Assembly (NCBI RefSeq): GCF_020615385.1 | Contig: NZ_JAJAVB010000014.1 | Span: 1 to 58,170, forward strand | Source: Jiella soli | GTDB taxonomy: Bacteria; Pseudomonadota; Alphaproteobacteria; Rhizobiales; Rhizobiaceae | Direction of reading: 5' to 3' | Length of the DNA stretch: 58,170 nt | Shown: positions 17,474 to 27,132 of the stretch, one piece after another | How positions within the stretch are numbered: position 1 is the first letter of the stretch | Layout: every line of letters starts with the position of its first letter | The notes under the pieces: generated by a model | Seen by the model: the letters and a program-made list of their open reading frames with translations, nothing else | What the model was told of the DNA's origin: nothing | Databases searched by the model: none | Position numbers and translations under genes: made by a program

Positions 17474-18580
17474 ATGGAACTCGACACGATCGAGGACGCG
17501 ATCGCCGCGATCGCAAACGGCGAACTGGTCGTGGTGGTGGACGACACCGACCGCGAGAACGAGGGCGACCTGATCATGGCCGCCGCCAAGGCGACGCCGG
17601 AGAAGATGGCCTTCATGATCCGCCATACGAGCGGCATCATCTGCGTGCCGATGACATCAGAGCGGGCCGACGCGCTGAACCTGCCGCCGATGGTCGCCAA
17701 CAATCTCGACCCGATGCGCACCGCCTTCACGGTCTCGGTCGACTACAAGGTCGGCATGACCACCGGCATCGCGGCCGAGGAGCGGGCCAATACCGCGCGG
17801 GCGCTCGCCAACCACAACTGCTCGGCCGGCGACTTCCTGCGGCCGGGCCATATCTTCCCGCTGATCGCGCGCGACGGCGGGGTCCTCACGCGCTCCGGCC
17901 ACACCGAGGCCGGCACCGACCTCGCAAAGCTCGCGGGACTGGAGCCCGCCGGCGTCCTCGCCGAGATCGTCAATGACGACGGGACGGTGAAGCGGCTGCC
18001 GGAGCTCATCCCCTTCGCCCGCGAGCACGGCCTCAAGATCATCTCGATCGAGGACCTGATCTCCTATCGCATCAGGCGCGAATCCTTCGTGACCTGCGTG
18101 CGCGAGGAGCCGCTGACGGTGGCGGGCCTTGCCGGGGTGATCCGCATCTACCAGACGCCCTTCGACCAGATGCAGCATGTCGTCGCGATCTTCGGCGACG
18201 TCGACGGCCGCGAGGACGTGCCGACCCGCATCCATCGCGAGCAGCCGGTCGTCGACCTCTTCGGCCGGGCGCGGGACAGCCGCACCTGGGTCGAGATTGC
18301 CGTCGAGACACTCAAGGAACACGGGCACGGCGTCCTCATGCTGCTGCGCACGCCGCAGGTCGACGACTTCGACGTCGACGCCGAGAACCACGCCGACGGC
18401 GAACGGCATCACAGCGCGCTCAAGCGGCAGAAGCGCTGGCGCGAGATCGGCGTCGGGGCGCAGATCCTCAGGGACCTCGAAATCCGCTCGATCCGGGTCA
18501 TTGCCACCCATGAGCGCGCCTATGTCGGACTCACGGGCTTCGGCATCGAGGTGACCGGAACGATCCTCGTCGCCGACTGA
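17474..18580 (+). CDS. ribB: 3,4-dihydroxy-2-butanone 4-phosphate synthase with degenerate GTP cyclohydrolase II domain
   Basis: A 368-residue RibBA-type protein. The N-terminal half (about 1-200) is a complete DHBP synthase, making the four-carbon riboflavin precursor from ribulose 5-phosphate: DDTDRENEGDLIMAA, NHNCSAGDFLRPGH and RSGHTEAGTDLAKLAG. The C-terminal half has the cyclohydrolase II fold but has lost the zinc cysteines (RIHREQPVVDLFG and RARDSRT where HSECLTGD and RCDCG are expected) and the substrate loops. It is therefore predicted to lack cyclohydrolase activity. GGGAGA precedes the ATG at 17474. No FMN riboswitch consensus is seen upstream. Confidence 0.93.
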   Translation: MELDTIEDAIAAIANGELVVVVDDTDRENEGDLIMAAAKATPEKMAFMIRHTSGIICVPMTSERADALNLPPMVANNLDPMRTAFTVSVDYKVGMTTGIAAEERANTARALANHNCSAGDFLRPGHIFPLIARDGGVLTRSGHTEAGTDLAKLAGLEPAGVLAEIVNDDGTVKRLPELIPFAREHGLKIISIEDLISYRIRRESFVTCVREEPLTVAGLAGVIRIYQTPFDQMQHVVAIFGDVDGREDVPTRIHREQPVVDLFGRARDSRTWVEIAVETLKEHGHGVLMLLRTPQVDDFDVDAENHADGERHHSALKRQKRWREIGVGAQILRDLEIRSIRVIATHERAYVGLTGFGIEVTGTILVAD

Positions 18581-19022
18581 CGTCGGCATTCGGCATCTAC
18601 CGATGAACAGAGGCGGGGACAGGGTGCCTGTGCGCATGCCCGTCCTGTCGCCGGCGCATGCCCGCCGACCGGCGAGCCGCCTCTTGCCTCCCACTTCCAC
18701 CCGCAGCGGCGAGCGCCGGCGCGCCTGGTCGCGTGCGGCAGAGGCTACCGCCGCCCCGGATAGAGCCTTCCTTTACGACTGAAAACCCAAGCTTCCGCAG
18801 CGCAAGAAAAGACACGGGCGTTCAGGCAGACGATAGACTCGAAGATTCCGGCACAGATCCTGCCTTCATCGCCCCATTCCAGAACAGTCACTGTTTCATC
18901 TTGGCACAGATGCTATCGGCAGCCTTTGAATCGCTCCAGCGGCAGCATTAATCTGTTGATATTTGGTGAAGATCATTTCATCCTGCCCTTGCGCAACATC
19001 GAACACGGAGGCGTTTTTTCTC
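18581..19022. other. Intergenic region after ribB
   Basis: About 440 bp with no supported gene. The left part contains an 11-bp direct repeat (GCGCATGCCCG at 18632 and 18654). The right part (18890-18990) is AT-richer and probably holds the promoter of the small exported protein. No clear terminator T-tract follows ribB. Confidence 0.35.
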
Positions 19023-19322
19023 ATGCGCAAAGTGCTGCTCACGCTGATCGCCCTCACCGGCGTCGTGTCTTTTTCGGCGACCGCCGATGCGAGATGGTAC
19101 AAGAAGGATGTCGATGAACGGGGCAGCAAGTGCTACCTCGTCGAATACATCCCCTCGCTCTACAAATACAATACCCGGGGCAAGCTCGTCACCGGCGAAA
19201 GCACCACCTGGACCGGCGACATCGAAGACGGTGCCACGATCTACCATCGCCGCAACCCGTCGGTGTACATCACGACCAAGAAGCTGGTCGAGAAGGACCA
19301 CTACACTCTGGTTCCCTGCTAA
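19023..19322 (+). CDS. Small secreted protein of unknown function
   Basis: A 99-residue precursor with a clear Sec signal peptide (MRKVLLTLIALTGVVSFSATADA, cleavage near residue 23) and a mature part of about 76 residues rich in Lys, Tyr and Thr. There are two Cys (one early, one at the extreme C-terminus in TLVPC) that could form a disulfide. GGAGG lies 11 bases upstream of the ATG at 19023. Longer in-frame starts would place non-signal sequence before the signal peptide. No family recognised. Confidence 0.65.
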   Translation: MRKVLLTLIALTGVVSFSATADARWYKKDVDERGSKCYLVEYIPSLYKYNTRGKLVTGESTTWTGDIEDGATIYHRRNPSVYITTKKLVEKDHYTLVPC

Positions 19323-19398
19323 GCAGGCCAGGATTCGGCTGGGGGGGATCTTGGTATCTCCCCCACCCGCCTTGTTGAACGGTGGGGAGACCCCAGTC

Positions 19399-19812
19399 AT
19401 GCTGATCGAGACCATGCTGCTCGCCTCGAGCCTTGCCATTCCATTCGGCGATAACCCCCCGGTCGAACGGTCCGCTCCGCAGAAGGACCCGCCGCGTTAC
19501 GAAACCTCCTTCGAGTTTGCCGAGATCCCCGGTGGCTACGCCCTGAATGCCATCGTGGTCGACCTGACCGCCGACAGCCATACCAGCCGGCCGGTCGCCA
19601 AATGCAGGACGATCGACCTCGACTCCTTCCAGGAGGCCCTGTTCGGCACCCCGGTCCTGTGCAACGGCGTCAGCTATACGTTCGACGTGCGCAAGGGCGA
19701 GATCGTCGTGGACGCTGCCACGCCCAGGAGCCGGCCGACCATCGTCAAGCACCTCGCCCCCGGCCACGCCGTCGTCAACGGCATGACGCTGCTCATAGAA
19801 GCAAGTCGCTAG
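19399..19812 (+). CDS. Hypothetical protein
   Basis: A 137-residue protein starting MLIETMLLASSLAIPFG, a weakly hydrophobic N-terminus that could be a short signal or anchor. A soluble body follows with two Cys (VAKCRTIDLD, TPVLCNGVSY) and beta-rich composition. GGGGAGA precedes the ATG at 19399. Its 3' end overlaps by 20 bp the convergent gene at 19793, so one of the two ends could be mis-set. No domain recognised. Confidence 0.5.
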   Translation: MLIETMLLASSLAIPFGDNPPVERSAPQKDPPRYETSFEFAEIPGGYALNAIVVDLTADSHTSRPVAKCRTIDLDSFQEALFGTPVLCNGVSYTFDVRKGEIVVDAATPRSRPTIVKHLAPGHAVVNGMTLLIEASR

Positions 19813-20452
19813 AAAGATCGAAGCTCTGGTAGCCGCCATTGTAAGGGCGGCGGTAGCGCACCTCGCCGTCGATGGTCTGCTTGGGCGCGATGCGATTGGC
19901 GGGCGGGTCCCGCCAGTCTGGCGCGCCCGGAGGAGAATTGGCCGGCCCGATGATCGGCCCGGCCATCAACGGCGCGTCCCAGATCGCCTGCGGATCGGTC
20001 GCCCCTGCGTCATGCCCGGAAGGCGCCAGCGACAGGGCGAGGTCCGGAAGGTCCGGCCGAGACATTCGATGCGGACCGATGCCGGCAAGGGCCGCGGAGG
20101 CCGGTATGGCGCCAGCGCCCGTCATATCGCCCGCAGCTGGCTCGGCGGATGAATGTTCCTCGCCATCCGGACGGTCTGCCTGCCCGTCGTCGCGGGGGGT
20201 TCCACCGTCCTGAGCAGTCACGCCACCGGGATCGACGAAGCCTTCATAGGACAGCGCCCCCAGGACGTAGGGCGGGACGTAATAGGCGGCATTGGTTCCG
20301 GTGATCGGCCGGACGGTCAGCACTGGCCCCTTCTCGCAGGCTTCGGCGGTCGGCCGGCCGCCCGGGCTCAGCGTCACATAGCACTTCGACGGCCCGCCGA
20401 CACAGCCGTAGAACGCCGACAGGAGCGAGATCAGGGCCAGGCGGATACGCAT
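19793..20452 (-). CDS. Putative lipoprotein or exported protein of unknown function
   Basis: A 219-residue protein. Its N-terminus, MRIRLALISLLSAFYGCVGG, looks like a lipoprotein signal peptide with a loose lipobox (FYGC). The rest is low-complexity, Pro/Gly/Asp-rich and probably disordered, ending in a Tyr-rich tail (VRYRRPYNGGYQSFD). GGAGACC and neighbouring purines precede the ATG at 20452. It converges with the preceding gene, overlapping 20 bp. Function unknown. Confidence 0.55.
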   Translation of the reverse strand: MRIRLALISLLSAFYGCVGGPSKCYVTLSPGGRPTAEACEKGPVLTVRPITGTNAAYYVPPYVLGALSYEGFVDPGGVTAQDGGTPRDDGQADRPDGEEHSSAEPAAGDMTGAGAIPASAALAGIGPHRMSRPDLPDLALSLAPSGHDAGATDPQAIWDAPLMAGPIIGPANSPPGAPDWRDPPANRIAPKQTIDGEVRYRRPYNGGYQSFDLSSDLLL

Positions 20453-20633
20453 CGGAGGTCTCCTCCCCCCGACCATCTCCTGACATAGTTAACGCGCGGT
20501 GAAGAGCGTCCCGCGCATGTCGCGGCAAACACAAGCCGAGTTCGCCTCCGGGTAGCGTGCTTCGCAGCCAGTGGATGACGCACAAAGGATCAGGCGGGGC
20601 GGTGGTGCGCATGGGACGAGGCCGTACTACGGG

Positions 20634-21557
20634 TCAACTGTGAAGGCCGAGACCCTCCACAGTTCGCCGCAGTGCCTCGATGAACAGCCTCAGCGCCGGC
20701 GACGGGTCGCCTTCGGCGCGCATGGTGAGGCCGACCGGACCCAGCGTGTCCGCCATGATGAGCGGCAGTTCGGCAAGCTTGCCCTCGGCGAGGTCGAGCG
20801 CCACGACGCCCGAGGAGATGACCCAGACGGCATCGGTCTTGCGCACGAAAGCCCGGCCGAAGGTCTCGGCCACGGTCTCGACCCGGTCGCGCCGGCGTGT
20901 CAGGCCCTGCGCGATGAAGAACTGCTCGGCGATCTGACGGATCGCCGCGTCCTTGTTGGGAAAGACCAGCGGATAGCCCGCCACCGCCCGCGGATCGCTC
21001 GTCCCGATCAGCGGATGGCCCGGCCGCACGACGAGGCTGATGCGTTCCGAATAGAGCTGGGTGAAGCTCAGGCCCGCCATGGCCTCGGGCTGGCCGAGCC
21101 GCCCGATCACGAGATCCAGCGTCCCCGCGACCAGTTCCGACAACAGAAAGCCGTTCGGACCGCTGACGATCGACAGGCCCGCTTCCGGCGCGATCCGGCC
21201 GAACTCGATCGCCGCGTCCGGCACGATCCGCGCGGCAACGCTCGGAAGCGCGCCGATCGACAGGCGCAGATCCCCCGCCGCCAGCGATTCCGAGACGCCG
21301 TCGATGCCCTGCCGCAGGGCCGCAAGGCTCGCCGTCGCATAGGACAGGAACATCTGGCCGACGGGCGTCAGCGCCGCGCCCGCCCGCCCCCGGCTCATCA
21401 GCTTGGCGCCCAGAACATCCTCGAGTTCGGCCAGCGTCTTGGAGACGGCCGGCTGCGAGACGTTCAGCATATGACCGGCGCGCCCGACGCTGCCGAGCCG
21501 GGCCACTTCGACGAAGGTCCGCAGATGGCGGATCTTGATCCGGGGATCGATATCCAT
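20634..21557 (-). CDS. pcaQ: LysR-family pca operon regulator PcaQ
   Basis: A 307-residue LysR-type regulator with the DNA-binding N-terminus (KIRHLRTFVEVARLGSVGRAG and NVSQPAVSKTLAELEDVLG) of the PcaQ/GbpR group and an effector domain from about residue 95. PcaQ activates protocatechuate genes in response to beta-carboxy-cis,cis-muconate or its lactone. It is transcribed divergently from pcaC, with 84 bp between starts, the arrangement known from Agrobacterium and Sinorhizobium. Confidence 0.92.
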   Translation of the reverse strand: MDIDPRIKIRHLRTFVEVARLGSVGRAGHMLNVSQPAVSKTLAELEDVLGAKLMSRGRAGAALTPVGQMFLSYATASLAALRQGIDGVSESLAAGDLRLSIGALPSVAARIVPDAAIEFGRIAPEAGLSIVSGPNGFLLSELVAGTLDLVIGRLGQPEAMAGLSFTQLYSERISLVVRPGHPLIGTSDPRAVAGYPLVFPNKDAAIRQIAEQFFIAQGLTRRRDRVETVAETFGRAFVRKTDAVWVISSGVVALDLAEGKLAELPLIMADTLGPVGLTMRAEGDPSPALRLFIEALRRTVEGLGLHS

Positions 21558-21575
21558 AACTTCAAAAGCATATAA

Positions 21576-21613
21576 ATGTCGCTGGAATTCATTTTACATG
21601 ACTTTTGCGACAT
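21576..21613. promoter_or_regulatory. Nearly concentric palindromes in the pcaQ-pcaC promoter
   Basis: An outer repeat ATGTCGC-N24-GCGACAT (21576-21582 and 21607-21613) encloses an inner TCAT-N5-ATGA (21589-21601) that fits T-N11-A. The two dyad axes agree within half a base. It sits midway between the divergent starts, as expected for a PcaQ operator, but does not match the published ATAACC-N4-GGTTAA site as I recall it. Confidence 0.45.
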
Positions 21614-21641
21614 AGGATAGTCTCTTCCAGGAGGACCCCTC

Positions 21642-22773
<1,132 letters not shown>

Positions 22774-22774
<1 letters not shown>

Positions 22775-23400
22775 TGGTCCAGTCTCTCGACCGCCTGAAG
22801 GAAAGCGCCTCGCAGACCGCCGGGCCTTACGTCCATATCGGCTGCACGCCGAATTATTGCGGCATCGAAGGCGTCTATGCCGAGGACCTCGGCAAACACA
22901 TGGTCGACGCGGACACCAAGGGCGAGCGGATCCGCATCGTCGGACGCGTCTTCGACGGCGTCGGCACGCCGCTGAAGGATGCGCTCGTCGAGATCTGGCA
23001 GGCCGATGCAGACGGGCTCTATCCTTCGCCCGGCGAGACGCGCGGCAAGGCGGATCCGAACTTTTCCGGCTTCGGCCGCTCGCCCGGCGACATGGCGACG
23101 GGCGAATTCGTCTTCGAAACGATCAAGCCCGGCAAGGTGCCGTTCAAGGACGGCCGGCTGCAAGCGCCCCATGTGACCCTGTGGATCGTCGCGCGCGGCA
23201 TCAATATCGGCCTGCATACGCGGATGTATTTCGGCGACGAGGCCGCCGCGAACGAGGCCGATCCGATCCTGTCGCGCATCGAGCACCGCTCGCGCGTTCC
23301 GACCCTGATCGCGGCGCGTTCGGAAGAGAACGGCGTGCCGACCTATCGCCACGACATCTCCCTTCAGGGCGAGAACGAGACGATCTTCTTCGACATCTGA
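22774..23400 (+). CDS. pcaG: Protocatechuate 3,4-dioxygenase alpha subunit
   Basis: A 208-residue structural partner of PcaH with the same intradiol fold (ASQTAGPYVHIG, DALVEIWQADADGLY, APHVTLWIVARGINIGLHTRMYF). It lacks the complete iron ligand set, as normal for alpha subunits, and contributes to the active-site pocket. The ATG at 22774 shares its A with the pcaH stop. Confidence 0.96.
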
Positions 23401-23445
23401 GCGGCCGCTCCGGCGCCGCGCGAGCAAAGAACCACGACCCAGATC

Positions 23446-24303
23446 ATGGCCACAGTAAAGTCTCTGCAAGAGGCGATCGCCGAGAATGTGAAGCCCGGGG
23501 ACAGCGTCGCCTTCGAGGGCTTCACCCATCTCATTCCCCATGCGGCAGCGCACGAGGTCATCCGCCAGGGGATCGGCGATCTGACGCTGATCCGCATGAC
23601 GCCTGATATCGTCTACGACCAGCTGATCGGCTGCGGCCTCGTGAAGAAGCTCGTCTTCTCCTATGCCGGCAATCCGGGCGTCGGGCTCCTGCGCCGGCTG
23701 CGGGACGCGGTCGAGAACTCGGTTCCCCGCCCGCTCGAGATCGAGGAGCACAGCCACGCGGCGATGGCCAACGCCTATGAGGCGGGCGCGGCGGGCCTGC
23801 CTCTCGCCGTCTTCCGCGGCTACAAGGGCGCTGGGCTGAAGGACGTCAACCCGAACATCCGGGAGGTCACCTGCCCCTTCACCGGCGAGGTGCTCGCCGC
23901 CGTGCCGGCGATCCGGCCCGATGTCGCGGTGATCCACGCGCAGAAGGCGGACAGGAAGGGCAACGTCCTGATCGAGGGCATTCTGGGCGTTCAGAAGGAG
24001 GCCGTGCTCGCGGCCAAGCGCTCGGTCGTCACGGTGGAGGAGATCGTCGACGATCTCGGCGACATCCACCCGAACCTCACCGTCCTGCCGGGTTGGACGG
24101 TGACGGCGATCGCCGCCGTGCCGGGCGGGGCGCATCCCTCCTATGCCCGCGGCTATTACGGCCGCGACAACGCCGCCTATCTCGACTGGGACAGGATCGC
24201 AGCCGACATGGACAGCTTCCGCGGCTGGATCGACGAGAACGTCATGGCGGTCGGCCCCGAGGCCTTTGCCGAGCGCGTCGCCGAGCTGAGGGGGAAGATG
24301 TGA
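23446..24303 (+). CDS. 3-oxoadipate CoA-transferase-type subunit A (CatI-like)
   Basis: A 285-residue type I CoA-transferase alpha subunit with the CoA-binding start ENVKPGDSVAFEGFTH and a later PFTGEVLAAVPAIRPDVAVIHAQKAD. It probably activates beta-ketoadipate with succinyl-CoA, the step after the pca enzymes. The length is that of CatI (about 280) rather than PcaI (about 230), so it belongs to the longer subfamily. It begins 45 bp after pcaG. Its stop overlaps the start of subunit B. Confidence 0.85.
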   Translation: MATVKSLQEAIAENVKPGDSVAFEGFTHLIPHAAAHEVIRQGIGDLTLIRMTPDIVYDQLIGCGLVKKLVFSYAGNPGVGLLRRLRDAVENSVPRPLEIEEHSHAAMANAYEAGAAGLPLAVFRGYKGAGLKDVNPNIREVTCPFTGEVLAAVPAIRPDVAVIHAQKADRKGNVLIEGILGVQKEAVLAAKRSVVTVEEIVDDLGDIHPNLTVLPGWTVTAIAAVPGGAHPSYARGYYGRDNAAYLDWDRIAADMDSFRGWIDENVMAVGPEAFAERVAELRGKM

Positions 24304-25085
24304 TGGCCGCGACCGACTTCACCCCCGACGAGATGATGACCATCGCCGCCGCCCGCGCGCTCTCCAACGACGACGTCTGCTTCGTCGGAATCGGCGCGCC
24401 GTCCGCCGCCTGCAATGTGGCGCGGCTGACGCATGCGCCGGACATCACGCTGATCTACGAATCCGGCACGATCGGCACGGCGCCGAGCGTCCTGCCGCTC
24501 TCGATCGGCGACGGCGAGCTCTGCGAGACCGCACTCACCACCGTCTCCGTGCCGGAGATGTTCCGCTACTGGCTGCAGGGCGGGCGGATCACCGTCGGCT
24601 TTCTCGGCGCGGCCCAGCTCGATCCCTTCGGCAACATCAACACCACCGTCATCGGCGACTACGCCCATCCCAAGACGCGGCTTCCCGGGGGCGGCGGCGC
24701 GCCGGAAATCGCCTCCTCCTGCGGCGAGGTGTTCATCACCATGAAGCAGGCGAAGCGCGGCATGGTGAAGGCGATCGACTTCTTCACCTCCTTCGGCCAC
24801 GGCAAGGGCGGCACCGATCGCCAGGATCGCGGCATCACCACCAAGGGGCCGACGCTGCTCGTCACCGACCTGGCGCTCTGGCGGCCCAATCCCGAGACCA
24901 AGGAATTCGAGGTGAACGCGATCCATCCCGGCGTCACCCGGGATGAGATCGCCGACAGCTGCGGCTGGGACATTCGCTACCGGGACGATGTCGAGGAGAC
25001 ACCGCCTCCAACTGAGGAAGAGCTGACGACGCTGCGCGAGATAAAGGCGCGCACCGCGGAGGCACATCGGCGCAAGGGGGCCTGA
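24303..25085 (+). CDS. 3-oxoadipate CoA-transferase-type subunit B (CatJ-like)
   Basis: A 260-residue beta subunit of the same CoA-transferase. VCFVGIGAPSAACNVARLTHAPDI is followed by the catalytic-glutamate region IYESGTIG, then LGAAQLDPFGNINTTVIG and a Gly-rich loop LPGGGGAPEIA. The size (260 aa versus about 215 for PcaJ) again indicates the CatJ type. The ATG at 24303 shares its A with the TGA of subunit A. It is the last gene of the pca operon; a gap of about 210 bp follows. Confidence 0.85.
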   Translation: MAATDFTPDEMMTIAAARALSNDDVCFVGIGAPSAACNVARLTHAPDITLIYESGTIGTAPSVLPLSIGDGELCETALTTVSVPEMFRYWLQGGRITVGFLGAAQLDPFGNINTTVIGDYAHPKTRLPGGGGAPEIASSCGEVFITMKQAKRGMVKAIDFFTSFGHGKGGTDRQDRGITTKGPTLLVTDLALWRPNPETKEFEVNAIHPGVTRDEIADSCGWDIRYRDDVEETPPPTEEELTTLREIKARTAEAHRRKGA

Positions 25086-25295
25086 CGGCAGGCCGTCGCC
25101 CTGCCCAAGAGCTGGGCGGGGCAGCGTGCGGCGGCCGAACCACGGCGTGCCGGTTTTCGCACACAGGCGAAGCTATTTTCGCAGTGCAGTATTTTCCGTG
25201 TGACAGGGCGGCGGCTGGCACCTAAGAGGCTCGTTGCCGTCCCCGGCGGCGGCCGTCGCGCCGGGTCCGAGGCGACGTCCCGAAGGCCGTCCGAC

Positions 25296-26771
25296 ATGTC
25301 CTCGCCAGTCAGCACCTATTTTCGCTCTCATGCCCAGTTCGCGATATTCGTCAACGGGCTCCTCCTGATCGGTCTCGGTGCCTCCATGCTGGTGCCGGCC
25401 CTCGTCGACTTCGGCACCAACAATCGCGATGCGGAGAACTTCGTCATCTGCGCCCTCCTCGTCGGGGGCACCGGCAGCCTGTTCGCCGCCGCCTTCCGGC
25501 AGCACAGGACGGGCACGCTCGACCGCCGCACCGGCTATCTGATCACGCTCACCGCCTGGCTCTCGGTCAGCTTCTTCGGGTCGCTGCCGCTCGCGGTCTC
25601 CTCGCTGAACATCTCGATGACCGACGCCCTGTTCGAGACCGTGTCCGGCCTCACCACCACCGGGGCGACGGTGCTTTCCGGCCTCGACACGACGGCGCCC
25701 GGCCTTCTCCTCTGGCGCTCGCTCCTCCAGTGGATCGGCGGCATCGGCATCGTCGTCATGGCGCTCGCCATGCTGCCGCTTCTCCATGTCGGGGGCATGC
25801 AGCTCTTCCTGTCGGAATCCTCCGACGTCTCCGGCAAGACCTTTCCACGCGTCGGCCAGTTCGCCCGAGCGATCGGCGCGGTCTATGTCGGGCTGACGCT
25901 CGCCTGCACGGCCGGGCTGATGGTCGCCGGCATGGGGGCGTTCGACGCCGTCAACCACGCCATGGCGGCGATCGCCACCGGCGGCTTCTCGACCAAGGAT
26001 GCCTCGGTCGGCTTCTACAATTCCGTCGGAATCGAAGTCGTGCTGATCGTCTTCATGACCGCCGGCGCGCTGCCGCTCGTCGTCTATGCAAGCCTCCTGA
26101 TGCGCGGCCGCCGCGCGATCCTGGAGGACGGGCAGGTCTTCGGCTTCCTGAAGGTGCTCGCCGTCGCCATCGGCGCCGCGACCGTCTGGAACATCTCGCA
26201 GGGGATGGAGCCGTTCCTCGCGCTCCGGGTCTCGGCCTTCAACGTCACCTCGGTCCTCACCGATACCGGCTTTGCCACCACCGACTTCTCGACCTGGGGC
26301 AGCTTCGCCATCGGACTTTTCTTCGTCCTCTACTTCATCGGCGGCTGCGCCGGCTCGACCGCCGGGGCGATCAAGATCTTCCGCTGGCAGATCCTGTTCG
26401 TCAGCGCGCTCCGGCATCTCAAGACGACGCTCTCGCCGAGCCGAATCCTGGTCCTGCGCTACCAGCAGAAGCAGATCGACGGAGACACGATCGCCGCCGT
26501 GCGCAATTTCTTCTTCATGTATCTCATCACCTTCGTCGTCCTGTCCCTGGCGGCGATGGCGACCGGCCTCGACTTCCTGTCTTCGACCTCCGCTGTGGCG
26601 CAGGGGATGGCGAACGCCGGGCCGGGACTCGGGCCGGTCGTCGGCCCGGCGACGAATTTCGGCCATGTGCCGGAGGCCGCCAAATGGGTGGTGATGGCGG
26701 CGATGTTGCTCGGCCGGCTGGAACTGGCCACCGTCTATGTCGTGCTCCTGCCGGATTTCTGGAAGCGCTAG
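25296..26771 (+). CDS. trkH: Trk-type potassium uptake protein TrkH
   Basis: A 491-residue multi-spanning inner-membrane protein of the TrkH/KtrB superfamily with four pseudo-repeated M1-P-M2 units. The four selectivity-filter loops are visible: SGLTTTGATV, ATGGFSTKD, LTDTGFATTD and ANAGPGLGP. It imports K+ using the regulatory NAD-binding partner TrkA, which is not in this window. The ATG at 25296 has GAAGG nine bases upstream. The gene is monocistronic or possibly read from the pca side. Confidence 0.93.
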   Translation: MSSPVSTYFRSHAQFAIFVNGLLLIGLGASMLVPALVDFGTNNRDAENFVICALLVGGTGSLFAAAFRQHRTGTLDRRTGYLITLTAWLSVSFFGSLPLAVSSLNISMTDALFETVSGLTTTGATVLSGLDTTAPGLLLWRSLLQWIGGIGIVVMALAMLPLLHVGGMQLFLSESSDVSGKTFPRVGQFARAIGAVYVGLTLACTAGLMVAGMGAFDAVNHAMAAIATGGFSTKDASVGFYNSVGIEVVLIVFMTAGALPLVVYASLLMRGRRAILEDGQVFGFLKVLAVAIGAATVWNISQGMEPFLALRVSAFNVTSVLTDTGFATTDFSTWGSFAIGLFFVLYFIGGCAGSTAGAIKIFRWQILFVSALRHLKTTLSPSRILVLRYQQKQIDGDTIAAVRNFFFMYLITFVVLSLAAMATGLDFLSSTSAVAQGMANAGPGLGPVVGPATNFGHVPEAAKWVVMAAMLLGRLELATVYVVLLPDFWKR

Positions 26772-26806
26772 GAAAACGCCGTCCTCTCGACGGGAAGCGG
26801 CGTTCG

Positions 26807-27025
26807 TCAGGCGTCCGGAAGGGCGCGGTACTCCGGCGGGATCACGAACACCTCGTCGGCACGGCCATAGCCGCCGTCCGCAATCTCCTCGATCAGCACC
26901 ATGACGTGCGGCCGCGCCGCCTCGCCGAAATATTCGACGAACATCGCGGTCGTGCGGTGGACGATCTCCTCCTTCTGGGCCTTGTTGAGCGCGCCCTGGG
27001 GCGTCTTGAAATTGGCGAAGGGCAT
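26807..27025 (-). CDS. 4-oxalocrotonate tautomerase-family protein
   Basis: A 72-residue protein beginning MPFANFKTPQG. After Met removal the N-terminal Pro would be the catalytic base of the tautomerase superfamily. It contains the helix KAQKEEIVHRTTAMFVEYFG and a strand HVMVLIEEI. It is related to the 4-OT fold, but the true substrate is unknown. It lies downstream of the SDR gene on the same strand, 107 bp apart, and may be co-transcribed with it. CGGAG precedes the ATG. Confidence 0.82.
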   Translation of the reverse strand: MPFANFKTPQGALNKAQKEEIVHRTTAMFVEYFGEAARPHVMVLIEEIADGGYGRADEVFVIPPEYRALPDA

Positions 27026-27132
27026 GGTGTTTCTCCGAGTGTGAAAGGTTGGATGGGTGTGCACGATCATCTGGTCGGGCCGCCGCCGATCAGGGTCACC
27101 GGCGGCGAGACAGGGTCATCGGGAGCGAAAGG

